34,888 nt of DNA, taken from NCBI GenBank assembly GCA_944332695.1, contig CALVKL010000004.1:1-34888 (forward strand), in the 5' to 3' direction. Source of the stretch: an uncultured Bacilli bacterium (lineage in GTDB: Bacteria > Bacillota_I > Bacilli_A > RF39 > UBA660). The position numbers and the translations under genes were made by a program. The notes beneath the pieces were generated by a model. It ran no database searches. It was not told the DNA's origin and was given only the letters and a program-made list of their open reading frames with translations. Positions 23,365-31,910 of this stretch are shown in pieces. How positions within the stretch are numbered: the stretch's first letter is position 1; each line of letters opens with the position of its first letter.

Positions 23365-25081
23365 TTATAATTCATATGGTTCTTGAGCAGTACCTTTACC
23401 ATTAGAGAAAGTTAGGGCTGACTTTAAGTAAATAGTTGACGAAGCAGCATTACCTAATCGCCCAGTAAGCTCAACATTGTGAACAACAGAACCTAAACCA
23501 AAAAGATTCATTGTCCAATAGGAAGTTGATACTGTTGGATTTTCAATGGTATTTACATCGATAAATGTTTTTGTTATTGAATCACTTAAATCTATATCAT
23601 TTCCACTAAACATCTCGCCTACAGTTGGTAATCCTATATTAGCAGTTATTGTTGTTGCTTGCGGTACCGTATAATTGTCTCCCATTTCATACAATCCTAC
23701 TCCATATGTTCCTTCGGTTATATATTTACTATCGATATTGTTTATAAATGGCGTTAATACTCCAGTATATACTATATCAGTTGTTTGGATATTATCACTT
23801 GTATCTACTGCCCATGCACTTGTTGTTGGAAGCAATCCATTTAATACTACTTTTATTCGATTATTTGCTTCATCTTTACTTACTACCCTAAATGTACATT
23901 TATTATCGCTTCCACATGCATTATCTGTTCCTTTATATGGTACATTGATATATTCGCCTACTTGTACATCATTTGTATTTGTCACTTTTGTTCCTACTTT
24001 ATAATTTGAGGTTAGAGTACCATCTCCTTCGGTGATGATCACGTCAGAAATTTTTATAACTGCGCGAATACTACGACCACTTGACGGACCTTGAATAGCT
24101 GTTAGACCTTCTTCTTTAACATTAATAACATTTGAATCATCATAGTAATTTCCTGTCCACCAACGCTCTTTAATATCTAAATAAGAATTCTTTCCCCCGG
24201 CTCTACTATATTGCACTATATCTAATAATCCTACTTTCTTAGTTGTTGTTATTTCATCTACATCAGTATATATTCCAATATTAAATGTACTATTTAATAT
24301 GTTATCTTTAATACTACTATCTAGACTATTATAGAAATAATTATTTAGCCAATCATTTACATAACTTGCCTCATATTTAGCTTCAGTATTTCATACTTCA
24401 TTTGCTGACCGGATTGTCGTCAATGGTTGTTGTGTTATTAAAGTTAATGAATTAGCTAAAGTATCAAATTCAATTACGCGCCAATGATGACCTCCATACC
24501 ATAAATAATTGTTAGCTACTTCATCATTGGTTCCTTTATAATAATATACATTTGAATTAGTTGTATCTTTTAATAAACCCACGGTGTTTGATCCATTATA
24601 TTGTGATAGTAGCTTATTAATTAACGAATTGGGGTTTCTCGGACATTGTTCATCATCAATCACAAATGTTCCACTTAAACATAATGTATAGGTATGATTA
24701 TTACTTTCAATTACTAAATTTGTTAATTTATTACCACTATAACTATTTCTTTTTACCTTAGCACTACCTAAATTAACCATTTTCTTTATCTCTTCTTCAG
24801 TAAATGATATTTTATTAGAACAATCAATATCTTCGCTTGTTAATGTTCCCATTTGTTTTTTCATTTCACTTGTTGCACAATAATTATTTATACCATTTAA
24901 AATCATATTAGATTCTGACTTGCCAGCAGAACTTCTAGCATCATCTACTACATCTAATATAATTGGGGTGGCTATTAATGCTACTATTGCTAATATGATT
25001 ATTACTGCCAATAACTCTATTAACGTAAATGCTTTATTTAGTAAATGCCCCCTCATTTTTGCATATCGTTAATTTTTTCAT
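23365..25081 (-). pseudogene. type IV pilin-like protein gene with leader insertion and in-frame TGA
   Basis: The strong site GGAGGAATAAAAA precedes ATG 25081, which starts MKKLTICKNEGAFT and then stops. Removing a 16-nt repeat unit at 25025-25048 joins this to LIELLAVIIILAIVALIATP, a textbook prepilin signal with cleavage after Gly. As it stands, only a start at 25056 without ribosome site reaches the hydrophobic helix, and leaves Lys before AFTLIELL. The frame then runs to TGA at 24391-24393 after TTIRSANEV and continues in frame (NTEAKYEASYVNDWLNNYFY) to 23365. The body has paired cysteines, WYGGHHWRVIEFD, and a C-terminus STIYLKSALTF then GTAQEPYEL. Gut firmicute pilin-like proteins look like this. 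Surface location expected. Confidence 0.8.
25025..25048. repeat. 8-bp direct repeat pair in the pilin leader
   Basis: GTAAATGC at 25025-25032 and 25041-25048, separated by TTTATTTA. Loss of one copy plus the spacer (16 bp) restores the prepilin frame exactly. Confidence 0.85.
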
Positions 25082-25105
25082 TTTTTATTCCTCCTCGTAC
25101 AATAT

Positions 25106-25125
25106 AATTGGAATATTTTCCAATT
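25106..25125 (-). promoter_or_regulatory. inverted repeat in the pilin leader
   Basis: Perfect AATTGGAA-TATT-TTCCAATT about 10 bases upstream of the ribosome site, so it lies in the 5' UTR. It could be an operator or an RNA hairpin. Confidence 0.4.
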
Positions 25126-25143
25126 GTATTTTCTTACAATTAA

Positions 25144-25172
25144 ATTCTACTATATCCATTTTAAAAAATCAA
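25144..25172 (-). promoter_or_regulatory. pilin-like gene promoter
   Basis: Minus-strand TTGATT (25167-25172), 17-bp spacer, TAGAAT (25144-25149). Confidence 0.55.
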
Positions 25173-25290
25173 TATATCAAATCTTATTATTCAAGCAATA
25201 TTTTTCATTATAAATTCTATTTTATAATTTATATTAAATCTATTAAAATTATTTTTTTATATAATTAATTATAAATCAAAAATTTAAACA

Positions 25291-25325
25291 AAAAAAATTA
25301 ATCCACTCATTGAATTAATTTTTAA
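25291..25325 (-). terminator. efp terminator
   Basis: Minus-strand AAAATTAAT / ATTAATTTT with an 11-nt loop and a run of U, just after the efp stop. Confidence 0.8.
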
Positions 25326-25336
25326 TAATTATATAT

Positions 25337-25894
25337 TTAAGCTCTTGAATCATATTTGCCTGTACTTGTTGATATAATAACTTTTTCTCCTTGTTCAACA
25401 AATAAAGGAACTCTTACTACTAATCCTGTTTCTAATGTGGCATCCTTAGTAGCATTATTGGTAGTATTACCTTTAACCGCTGGTTCAGTATGTGTAACTT
25501 CTAATTCAACTTTATCAGGTAATAAAACACCTAATAATTCTCCTTCATAAAAACTTAAATCAACATTTAATCCTTCTTTTAAGTAATTTACATCATCACC
25601 TAATTGATCTTTAGTTAATTCAATTTGTTCATATGATTCCATATTCATAAAATTGTAACTTTCACCTGATACATATAAAAATTGCATTGGTTTTTTATTA
25701 ATCATTGCTTTTTCTAATTTAGTACCACTATTAAATGATTTTTCTGTGGTAGAGCCACTTCTTAAATTTCTAAGTTTCATTTTTACAAAAGCAGCACCTT
25801 TGCCTGGCTTAACATGAGAAAATTCTAATACTTGATAAATGTCTCCATCTAAGACAAAGGTAATACCATTTTTAATATCATTAACATTTATCAT
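25337..25894 (-). CDS. efp: elongation factor P
   Basis: Ribosome-binding factor that relieves stalling at polyproline. 185 residues, exactly the family length. Domain I loop VKPGKGAAFVKMKLRNL carries K32, the residue modified in many bacteria; domains II and III follow, with LPDKVELEVTHTEPAVKG and the closing GLVVRVPLFVEQGEKV. The start at 25894 follows GGGGG and lies inside the 3' end of a small basic gene, so the two are translationally coupled. Terminator downstream. No modification enzyme is in view. Confidence 0.96.
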   Translation of the reverse strand: MINVNDIKNGITFVLDGDIYQVLEFSHVKPGKGAAFVKMKLRNLRSGSTTEKSFNSGTKLEKAMINKKPMQFLYVSGESYNFMNMESYEQIELTKDQLGDDVNYLKEGLNVDLSFYEGELLGVLLPDKVELEVTHTEPAVKGNTTNNATKDATLETGLVVRVPLFVEQGEKVIISTSTGKYDSRA

Positions 25895-26057
25895 ATTTAC
25901 CCCCTTTATATGGTTTTTTTGGTCTTTTTACTATCTTTACTTTTCTTGGTTCAATTAACACTACAGTAGCTGGTTTTACAAAACGAATTTTTCTTGATAA
26001 ACTACCATCAATAATAATTTTAATTTTTGTAAAATCAGCATTAAAATTTCTAATCAT
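25881..26057 (-). CDS. 58-residue basic protein overlapping efp
   Basis: ATG at 26057 after GGTGATTAG. It encodes IRNFNADFTKIKIIIDGSL, then SRKIRFVKPATVVLIEPRK and a lysine/proline-rich tail ending KPYKGGKYDKC. It ends at TAA 25881-25883, 14 nt inside efp in another frame. The tail PKKPYKGG overlaps the efp ribosome site. It sits between rpmG and efp. I do not recognise the family; the basic charge suggests RNA or ribosome binding. Coding is supported by start spacing, codon use and an uninterrupted frame, but it is short. Confidence 0.6.
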   Translation of the reverse strand: MIRNFNADFTKIKIIIDGSLSRKIRFVKPATVVLIEPRKVKIVKRPKKPYKGGKYDKC

Positions 26058-26069
26058 TTTCTAATCACC

Positions 26070-26237
26070 TTATTTTTTTTCTTTATGAGTTGTTGTTTTT
26101 TTACAAGTTGGACAATGTTTGTTTAGTTCTAAACGATCTGTTGTATTTCGTTTATTTTTTTCAGTACGATAATTCTCGCTTTTGCAGTCTGTACATTGAA
26201 GAGTTATTCTTTCTCTTGCTTCTCCTTTTTTAGCCAT
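26070..26237 (-). CDS. rpmG: 50S ribosomal protein L33
   Basis: 55 residues from ATG 26237 after GGAGGGATTAAA. The zinc-ribbon form: CTDC (15-18) and CPTC (42-45), with the L33 core [20 protein letters not shown]. The stop is 12 bases before the small basic gene's ATG. rpmG, the basic protein and efp thus form a short translation-related group downstream of the PBP gene. Confidence 0.93.
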   Translation of the reverse strand: MAKKGEARERITLQCTDCKSENYRTEKNKRNTTDRLELNKHCPTCKKTTTHKEKK

Positions 26238-26279
26238 TTTAATCCCTCCTTCTTAAAACACTTACATAATTATACCAAA

Positions 26280-28352
26280 TTATTTATATATTTCAAAGTA
26301 TTTTTGTGAAATTCGTTTAGAAATTATTCTATTTATCGGCGCTCTGGCATTAGAAGTCTCCTTATAAAAAATATCTGGAGAAATAATTACAAATGAAACT
26401 TTAGGATTATCATACGGCGCATAAGCTCCAAAAGTATTACTCATCGTCTCAGTATCGACCATACCATCACCATCAGTATCAATAAAACTTTCACTTGTTC
26501 CTGTTTTACCAGCTGCATTATATTTTGAATCAATAAAGTCTACTCCTAATCCTCCCGATACCATATTAGCTCTAAAACCTAACTTAATTCTATCTAAATA
26601 CTTATCTTCTAAATCGACTTTATTTAAAACTGTCGTTTCTACTTCGTAAAGTATATCCGTTAAACCATCTTTAGTTGGATTATATACTGCTTTTAATAAA
26701 TGGGGCTTTATTCTATAGCCACCATTAGCTATAGTATTAATATATTGCGTTAATTGAATAGGTGTATATGTATCAAATTGACCAATTGAAAAATCTAATA
26801 AATGTCCAGGTAAAGTACTGTCACTAGTATAACCTAAACTTTCTATCGGTAAATCAATACCTGTTTTAACGCCTAACCCAAATTCTTTAAAAATATCCCG
26901 ATAAATATCAAATGCTTTAGGATTAATGTTTAATTGTTCATTATAGCGATATACTCCCCCACCGACATTAATTGCGGTATGAAATTGAAAAACATTTGAA
27001 GAATATTTTAAAGCTGTAATATCATCAACTATTCCTAAGTTTGTCCAAGAACATTTTATTGGGGTTGAAGCAATTTTAATACAATTATCATTTCTTCTTT
27101 CACCTATTTTTAATGCTCCTGTTTTATAACCAACAGCATGAGAGGCACCTTTAACAATCGATCCTGGTGTGACAGGAGTTGTAACTATGCCTGGTGTATA
27201 ATCATAAACTTGGTATTTACCATTTTTTTCAACAACTTGCTTTCCTGCCATTGCTAAAATTTCACCTGTATTAGGATCGCTTATTATAACAAATGAACGA
27301 TTATAATATTTTGTATTAGCATATTTTTTGCCATTAACAACTTCTTCAGTTAGAATTTTTTCAATTTCTTTTTGCAATTCAATATCGATTGTTAAAACAA
27401 TATCTTTTCCTCTACTTCCAGGATCAATTATCTTCCTTGTCCCATCATCTAGTATTTGATAGACTGTTTTTTCTCCTTTAAGTAAAGATTCATATTGATA
27501 CTCTAAATAACTCGTGCCAACGCGATCATTTAGCTCATAACCCAAATTTAAATAATAATCTTTTAATTCATAAGGTATCCCGCTTTCATTAGTTGAAACA
27601 TTACCTAAAATTGTTTTAAAAACATCACCATAAGGATATATTCTTTTCCAATCTAATCTAACATCAAACCCTTTAATATTATTAATATTTTCCGCAATTA
27701 AAGCATATTCTTTTTCCGTGACATTTTCTTTTTTAATTACTTTTTCATCATAACTATAACCAATATTCATCAAATAATAAACATAAGCTGCTAATCTATC
27801 TTTTTGATCTAATTGTTCTAGTTCTTCTTCAGTTACTCGTTCTATTTTTAATTCTTCAATATCATTACTAGTTAATTTACGTTCTTCTAATAATTGCCAT
27901 TCCTCTAACATTATTTTTTCTTTAGCTTTATCTTTATTATTTAATACCCAAAATCTTCTTAATTCTTTTTCTTTTAATTTATTATAATCTAAAGTAATCA
28001 TATCAGCTACTTTATATGCAATATTTATTTCATCTTTTGTAGTCACGCCATTTGGTTTTTTATAATAAATTACTTTAACCGCTTCATTATCAACAATAAG
28101 TTTGCCATTTCTATCATAAATTCTGCCTCTTGGTGTACTAGTAGAAGTCACAATATTTTTACTTAATTGCTCAACTTTAGAAACATAAAATTCGTGATTT
28201 AATATTTGAACGACGAATAAATTAATCCCTAAAACAGTCATTATTATTAAAATTATTCCAATTAAAATGTTATATCTTTTTTCAATTACTTCTTTAATAT
28301 CTTTATTTTTAATACTGCTTATATTATATATTTTTTTATATTTCTTTTTCAT
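26280..28352 (-). CDS. class B penicillin-binding protein, PBP2 type
   Basis: Peptidoglycan D,D-transpeptidase with a single N-terminal membrane helix (YNILIGIILIIMTVLGINLFV). 690 residues. An N-terminal dimerisation domain starts at TPRGRIYDRNGKLIVDN, and the transpeptidase domain has all three active-site motifs: SIVK (in TPGSIVKGA), SSN (in LKYSSNVFQF) and KTGTS (in AAGKTGTSES). The linker YTPGIVTTPVTPGS is typical of the SEDS-partnered elongation or division enzymes; I cannot choose MrdA from FtsI by sequence alone. Its ATG overlaps the last codons of sodA. Presence of this gene shows a walled cell. Confidence 0.92.
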   Translation of the reverse strand: MKKKYKKIYNISSIKNKDIKEVIEKRYNILIGIILIIMTVLGINLFVVQILNHEFYVSKVEQLSKNIVTSTSTPRGRIYDRNGKLIVDNEAVKVIYYKKPNGVTTKDEINIAYKVADMITLDYNKLKEKELRRFWVLNNKDKAKEKIMLEEWQLLEERKLTSNDIEELKIERVTEEELEQLDQKDRLAAYVYYLMNIGYSYDEKVIKKENVTEKEYALIAENINNIKGFDVRLDWKRIYPYGDVFKTILGNVSTNESGIPYELKDYYLNLGYELNDRVGTSYLEYQYESLLKGEKTVYQILDDGTRKIIDPGSRGKDIVLTIDIELQKEIEKILTEEVVNGKKYANTKYYNRSFVIISDPNTGEILAMAGKQVVEKNGKYQVYDYTPGIVTTPVTPGSIVKGASHAVGYKTGALKIGERRNDNCIKIASTPIKCSWTNLGIVDDITALKYSSNVFQFHTAINVGGGVYRYNEQLNINPKAFDIYRDIFKEFGLGVKTGIDLPIESLGYTSDSTLPGHLLDFSIGQFDTYTPIQLTQYINTIANGGYRIKPHLLKAVYNPTKDGLTDILYEVETTVLNKVDLEDKYLDRIKLGFRANMVSGGLGVDFIDSKYNAAGKTGTSESFIDTDGDGMVDTETMSNTFGAYAPYDNPKVSFVIISPDIFYKETSNARAPINRIISKRISQKYFEIYK

Positions 28353-28926
28353 AATTACTACTTACTTTACTAAAATCAATAATTGAAAAAAAGTTATTTA
28401 TATAAGTTTTTCTATCACTTTGATAATCTAAATAATAAGCATGTTCCCATAAATCTAAATTCATAATCGGAATTAAGCCATATGAATAAGGTGTATCTTG
28501 GTTAACAATATTAATAATTTCTAATTTTTTTTCTTTATTTAAAACTAAAAATGTATAACCCGAGCCGACTAATAAATTAGCTTGTCTAATAAATTCATTT
28601 TTAAAATTATCAAAAGAACCAAAATCCTCAATTAATTTATCGTTCAATTCATCACTTATCGGACCACTTCCTAAAATATTAAAAAATAATTCGTGGTTTA
28701 AAACACCACCTAAATTAAATAAAATATTAGCCCTTTCTTCAATGGGAAAAACATCAATATTTTTAACTAATTCTTCTTTGGAATAATCAAAATTATACTT
28801 GCTTAATAAATTATTTAAATTATTTAAATATTTTTTATAATGTTGATTATAATGAACACTCATTGTATAACTACTAATATAAGGTTCATAAGCTGCATAA
28901 TTATCTATCTCAATACTTTTATACAT
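28336..28926 (-). CDS. sodA: superoxide dismutase, Mn/Fe family
   Basis: Dismutates superoxide. 196 residues. Metal ligands H25 (in SVHYNQHYKKY), H78 (in LNHELFF), D158 and H162 (in LDLWEHAYYLDY). A glycine pair before LNH and a glutamine in NQDTP resemble the Mn-specific or cambialistic pattern more than Fe enzymes. The aromatic usually W after NHEL is F here. ATG 28926 follows AAGGAGGAATTA. The 3' end overlaps the PBP gene by 17 nt, so the pair is co-translated, an unusual partnership. Confidence 0.92.
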   Translation of the reverse strand: MYKSIEIDNYAAYEPYISSYTMSVHYNQHYKKYLNNLNNLLSKYNFDYSKEELVKNIDVFPIEERANILFNLGGVLNHELFFNILGSGPISDELNDKLIEDFGSFDNFKNEFIRQANLLVGSGYTFLVLNKEKKLEIINIVNQDTPYSYGLIPIMNLDLWEHAYYLDYQSDRKTYINNFFSIIDFSKVSSNYEKEI

Positions 28927-29001
28927 AGTAATTCCTCCTTATAATATTTTATTTAATTTTCATAACATTATTCTTTTTACATATATTATATTGGTGATGA
29001 T

Positions 29002-29256
29002 ATGAAAGAAAAATTAATTAGTGAGTATGTTAGTAGAATGACTTTAGAAGATGTGAATAGTTTTGCTATTAAAAACGGAATCATTTTAAAAGATGACGAA
29101 TTAAGATTAATCTATAATCATATTAAATCTAGTTGGCATACAATTGTATTTGGAAATCCAAGGGGGATTTTAGATGACTTAAAAGCCAAATTAGATAATA
29201 CTAGTTATCAAAAAATAGAATCTTTATATATTCATTTCAAAAACCTTTATTTGTAA
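29002..29256 (+). CDS. DUF2624-like protein (YqfT type)
   Basis: 84 residues, all-helical: VSRMTLEDVNSFAIKNGIIL, then DDELRLIYNHIKSSW and LKAKLDNTSYQKIESLYIHF. Members of DUF2624 sit beside nfo in Bacillus (yqfT next to yqfS), which supports the call here because nfo is the next gene, in convergent orientation with a 10-nt overlap. Starts at 29002 after GGTGATGAT. Function unknown. Divergent from sodA; the 75-bp gap carries both promoters. Confidence 0.65.
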   Translation: MKEKLISEYVSRMTLEDVNSFAIKNGIILKDDELRLIYNHIKSSWHTIVFGNPRGILDDLKAKLDNTSYQKIESLYIHFKNLYL

Positions 29257-30128
29257 TAATTTCTTACCTTATCAAATAAATTATTATCAAATTTTTTATT
29301 TAAAATCATTGCTATTTCAAATTTATATGGTGGATACATCCTTTCTTTAGAATTATCATCAATAGTTACATAAGGCGTTTCTAATATTTTAGGAATGTCT
29401 TTTAATTTATCATGATATATTATTTTAATTAAATTATCAAAACCTAAAGTACCAAAACCAATATTTTCATGTCTATCTTTGTGAGAATTAATTAAATTTT
29501 TACTATCATTAATATGCACACATTTTAAATACTTTAAACCAATTATTTCATCGAATTTTTTTAACAAATCATCAAAATTATTCACATCATATCCAGCATC
29601 ATTAATATGACACGTATCTAAGCAAACACCTAATTTATAATCAACATGATCAATGATTTCCTTTATCTCTTCAAAATTTTTACCTAATTCTGTTCCTTTA
29701 CCTGCCATTGTTTCTAATAAAATCATAACCTCATGTGAACCAACAGCATTTAAATTATTAATAATATTTTTTATTCCTTCTTCACGACTTAATTTAACGC
29801 TACTACCAGGATGAAGTACTATCTTATTTATGCCCAGTATTGCGCATCTTTTTAATTCTTCCTTTAAAAATTTAACGGCAAAATCATTAGAACTAGCCAT
29901 ATTAATAATATATGGGGCATGAACAATAACATTATTAATATCAATATTATTATCTTTCATCAATTGTTTTGCTTCATTCGTTAACTTAATGTCAATTACT
30001 TGTCTATTTGTATTTTGTGGCGCGCCAGTATAAAACATAAAGGTTGTAGCTCCATAACTTAAAGCTTCCTTAACACTGCCTAATAATTGACTATCTTTTT
30101 TAAAAGAAACATGTGAACCTATAATCAT
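29247..30128 (-). CDS. nfo: endonuclease IV (AP endonuclease)
   Basis: Cuts DNA at abasic sites in base-excision repair; TIM-barrel with three zinc ions. 293 residues from ATG 30128 (MIIGSHVSF) after GGAGATG; the longer in-frame starts have no ribosome site. All ligand motifs are present: GSHVSF, VIVHAPYI, KIVLHPGS, VMILLETMAG, GVCLDTCHINDAGYD, CVHINDSK with HKDRHENIGFG, and ILETP. It is alone on the minus strand and converges with the DUF2624-like gene. Confidence 0.95.
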   Translation of the reverse strand: MIIGSHVSFKKDSQLLGSVKEALSYGATTFMFYTGAPQNTNRQVIDIKLTNEAKQLMKDNNIDINNVIVHAPYIINMASSNDFAVKFLKEELKRCAILGINKIVLHPGSSVKLSREEGIKNIINNLNAVGSHEVMILLETMAGKGTELGKNFEEIKEIIDHVDYKLGVCLDTCHINDAGYDVNNFDDLLKKFDEIIGLKYLKCVHINDSKNLINSHKDRHENIGFGTLGFDNLIKIIYHDKLKDIPKILETPYVTIDDNSKERMYPPYKFEIAMILNKKFDNNLFDKVRNYYK

Positions 30129-30205
30129 ACTAATCATCTCCATATTTAATCTATTAATTATTATACAAAACAAATAGACATTTATCAATATATTTTAACA
30201 TATAT

Positions 30206-30231
30206 AAAAAAAAGAAAAACTTTTATTTTTC
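30206..30231 (-). terminator. terminator after the CotF-like pair
   Basis: Minus-strand AGAAAAA / TTTTTCT hairpin followed by a long U run; it overlaps the stop region of the 80-residue gene. Confidence 0.7.
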
Positions 30232-30465
30232 TAATTTATTTAAAGTTGTTTCAATAACACTTTTGTCTATAGTTTGAATTTGATACCAACCATATGAAGC
30301 CATTTTATTATATAGTGAATGTTGAAGCTTTAAAGTCTCATCTAGACCATATTTCAAAGTTTTATAAACTGCATCTGTTGACGATTCTAAACTGCCGTGA
30401 ACATAAACTTCCATATTACTTTTAAGTAATAACAACATATTTTCCATTAATAATTGATCATTCAT
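30223..30465 (-). CDS. CotF-like spore coat protein
   Basis: 80 residues. The pattern LLMENMLLLLKSNMEVYVHG, then VYKTLKYGLDETLKLQHSLYNKMASYGWYQ follows the CotF family (helical pair ending in a conserved MxxxGWY). CotF proteins are components of the spore coat. The ATG lies one base downstream of the previous gene's TGA start (AATGAATG), so the two are coupled. Together with the CotD-like gene near 5.5 kb, this supports spore formation. Confidence 0.75.
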   Translation of the reverse strand: MNDQLLMENMLLLLKSNMEVYVHGSLESSTDAVYKTLKYGLDETLKLQHSLYNKMASYGWYQIQTIDKSVIETTLNKLEK

Positions 30466-30650
30466 TTTGCCATCCCCCTTAATAAATTCATTAATTCCAT
30501 TTTAACTTGTTGATGAATTTCTAATTGCCAGTTAATAAAATTTTTAAGTTCATCATCCATTAATAAATTAACTGTTTCATTAGCAATTTTTATTAAGTTT
30601 TTTTCATGCTCAACAGCATCTTCTAAATATAATAATTCTTTTTGTGTCAT
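30462..30650 (-). CDS. small CotF-related coat protein
   Basis: 62 residues, all helical and acidic/amphipathic: LEDAVEHEKNLIKIANETVN, then DDELKNFINWQLEIHQQVKMEL. It resembles the N-terminal part of coat-F-like and ferritin-like small spore proteins. ATG 30650 follows GGGAGGAATAT. It ends in TGA overlapping the next CotF-like ORF. Probably a paired coat subunit; the assignment leans on the neighbour. Confidence 0.55.
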   Translation of the reverse strand: MTQKELLYLEDAVEHEKNLIKIANETVNLLMDDELKNFINWQLEIHQQVKMELMNLLRGMAK

Positions 30651-30749
30651 ATATATTCCTCCCTTTATATTATGAGCTATTTTGAAAAAAATTAATCAAA
30701 AATTTAACTAATATTTAAAAAATGAAGCATAATAATATAGGTGAATATT

Positions 30750-31202
30750 ATGTTATGTATAATTTTTATTTTAAAGATATTAGAAAATGCTTTAGGAACA
30801 TTAAGATTAATTATCGTTTCTAATGGTAAAAAAATTGAAGGAGCTATTTTGAATTTTATGTTGTCTATTATTTGGGCTATATCAACTAGCTTAGTTGTAA
30901 TTAACAATAATATTTATAAAATTTTTGTGTTTGCTTTTGGTTCATTAATAGGAAGTTATATTGGTTCAATATTAGAAGAAAAAATAGCCTTAGGTAATAA
31001 TTCACTATTTATAATAAGCACGAAATACAAAACAATAAAAGAAAAATTAGATAATCTTCAAATTGATAATTATTTATTAAATAATATTATATTGGCAATT
31101 ATTCCACGTAAAAAAAGAAAAAATATAATTAATACAATTTTACAAATTGATAATGAAACAAAAATCATTTCAGAAACAGCCAAAAAACTAGTTTTTAAAT
31201 AA
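30750..31202 (+). CDS. UPF0316 / DUF5698 membrane protein
   Basis: 150 residues from ATG 30750, placed after AGGTGAATATT; a GTG at 30741 is less likely. Three helices: IIFILKILENALGTLRLIIV, ILNFMLSIIWAISTSLVVI and IFVFAFGSLIGSYIGSI, then EEKIALG, the family hallmark. The cytoplasmic C-terminal DUF2179-type segment follows (FIISTKYKTI onwards) but is degenerate. Function unknown. It is divergent from the CotF-like pair and convergent with the GDPD gene, overlapping it by 15 nt. Confidence 0.75.
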   Translation: MLCIIFILKILENALGTLRLIIVSNGKKIEGAILNFMLSIIWAISTSLVVINNNIYKIFVFAFGSLIGSYIGSILEEKIALGNNSLFIISTKYKTIKEKLDNLQIDNYLLNNIILAIIPRKKRKNIINTILQIDNETKIISETAKKLVFK

Positions 31203-31829
31203 ATAAGGATAATCAGTTATTATATTATAATTAATTAAATCGTCTTTATATTCGTTAATAGTCCATAAAAAAGTTTCTTTTTTATTATATATTTTTCGAT
31301 TATTATAAGTTAATATATTGAAATCAAAACGATTATATTTTCTATTTGTATTAATTCCATAACCAATTATTAAACCGCATTTATTATATTTTGTTTTAAA
31401 ATAATTTATTAAATCATAATTAAAACTAGCTATATAAATATTTAATTTATAATTTTTTATTATGCTATAAACAATATTTACAAACAATTTAAAATTTTTA
31501 CTTTCTTCTTTTAATTCAATTAATATTTTTTTATTATTATTTATGTTATCCAATAATTCTTTTAATGTACATATTTTACTTGGATTGTTTTTTGTTCCAA
31601 AATTATATTTTAGTAATTTTTTATACTTCATTTTCTTTACAATGCCACTGCCATTACTCACTAAATTAATGATAGGATCATGAATAATAACAATTTTTTT
31701 ATCTTTTGTCATTCTTATGTCAAATTCTATTCCATCAATGAAATCTAAATTAATTGCCGTTAATAGCGCTTGTTTAGTATTTGGTTTATATCTACTTATA
31801 TTAGATCCACGATGAGATATTATTTTCAT
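31188..31829 (-). CDS. glycerophosphodiester phosphodiesterase
   Basis: GDPD family TIM-barrel, 213 residues from ATG 31829 after AGTAGGTGG. Active-site residues: HRG (in IISHRGSN), E and D in GIEFDIRMTKD, H in VIIHDP, and later ILIELKEE. It cleaves glycerophosphodiesters to glycerol-3-phosphate and an alcohol, in phospholipid or teichoic acid turnover. No signal peptide, so cytoplasmic. The central part is short, but all catalytic residues are kept. Confidence 0.88.
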   Translation of the reverse strand: MKIISHRGSNISRYKPNTKQALLTAINLDFIDGIEFDIRMTKDKKIVIIHDPIINLVSNGSGIVKKMKYKKLLKYNFGTKNNPSKICTLKELLDNINNNKKILIELKEESKNFKLFVNIVYSIIKNYKLNIYIASFNYDLINYFKTKYNKCGLIIGYGINTNRKYNRFDFNILTYNNRKIYNKKETFLWTINEYKDDLINYNIITDYPYLFKN

Positions 31830-31875
31830 AAAACCACCTACTAAATAATATGAGAAATATAACATATTTCAACAA

Positions 31876-31905
31876 AAAAACTATTGACAACTTATCAATA
31901 GTTTT
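31876..31905 (-). terminator. terminator after the YfcC-like gene
   Basis: Minus-strand AAACTATTGA / TCAATAGTTT with a 7-nt loop and a run of U. Confidence 0.85.
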
Positions 31906-31910
31906 TGATA

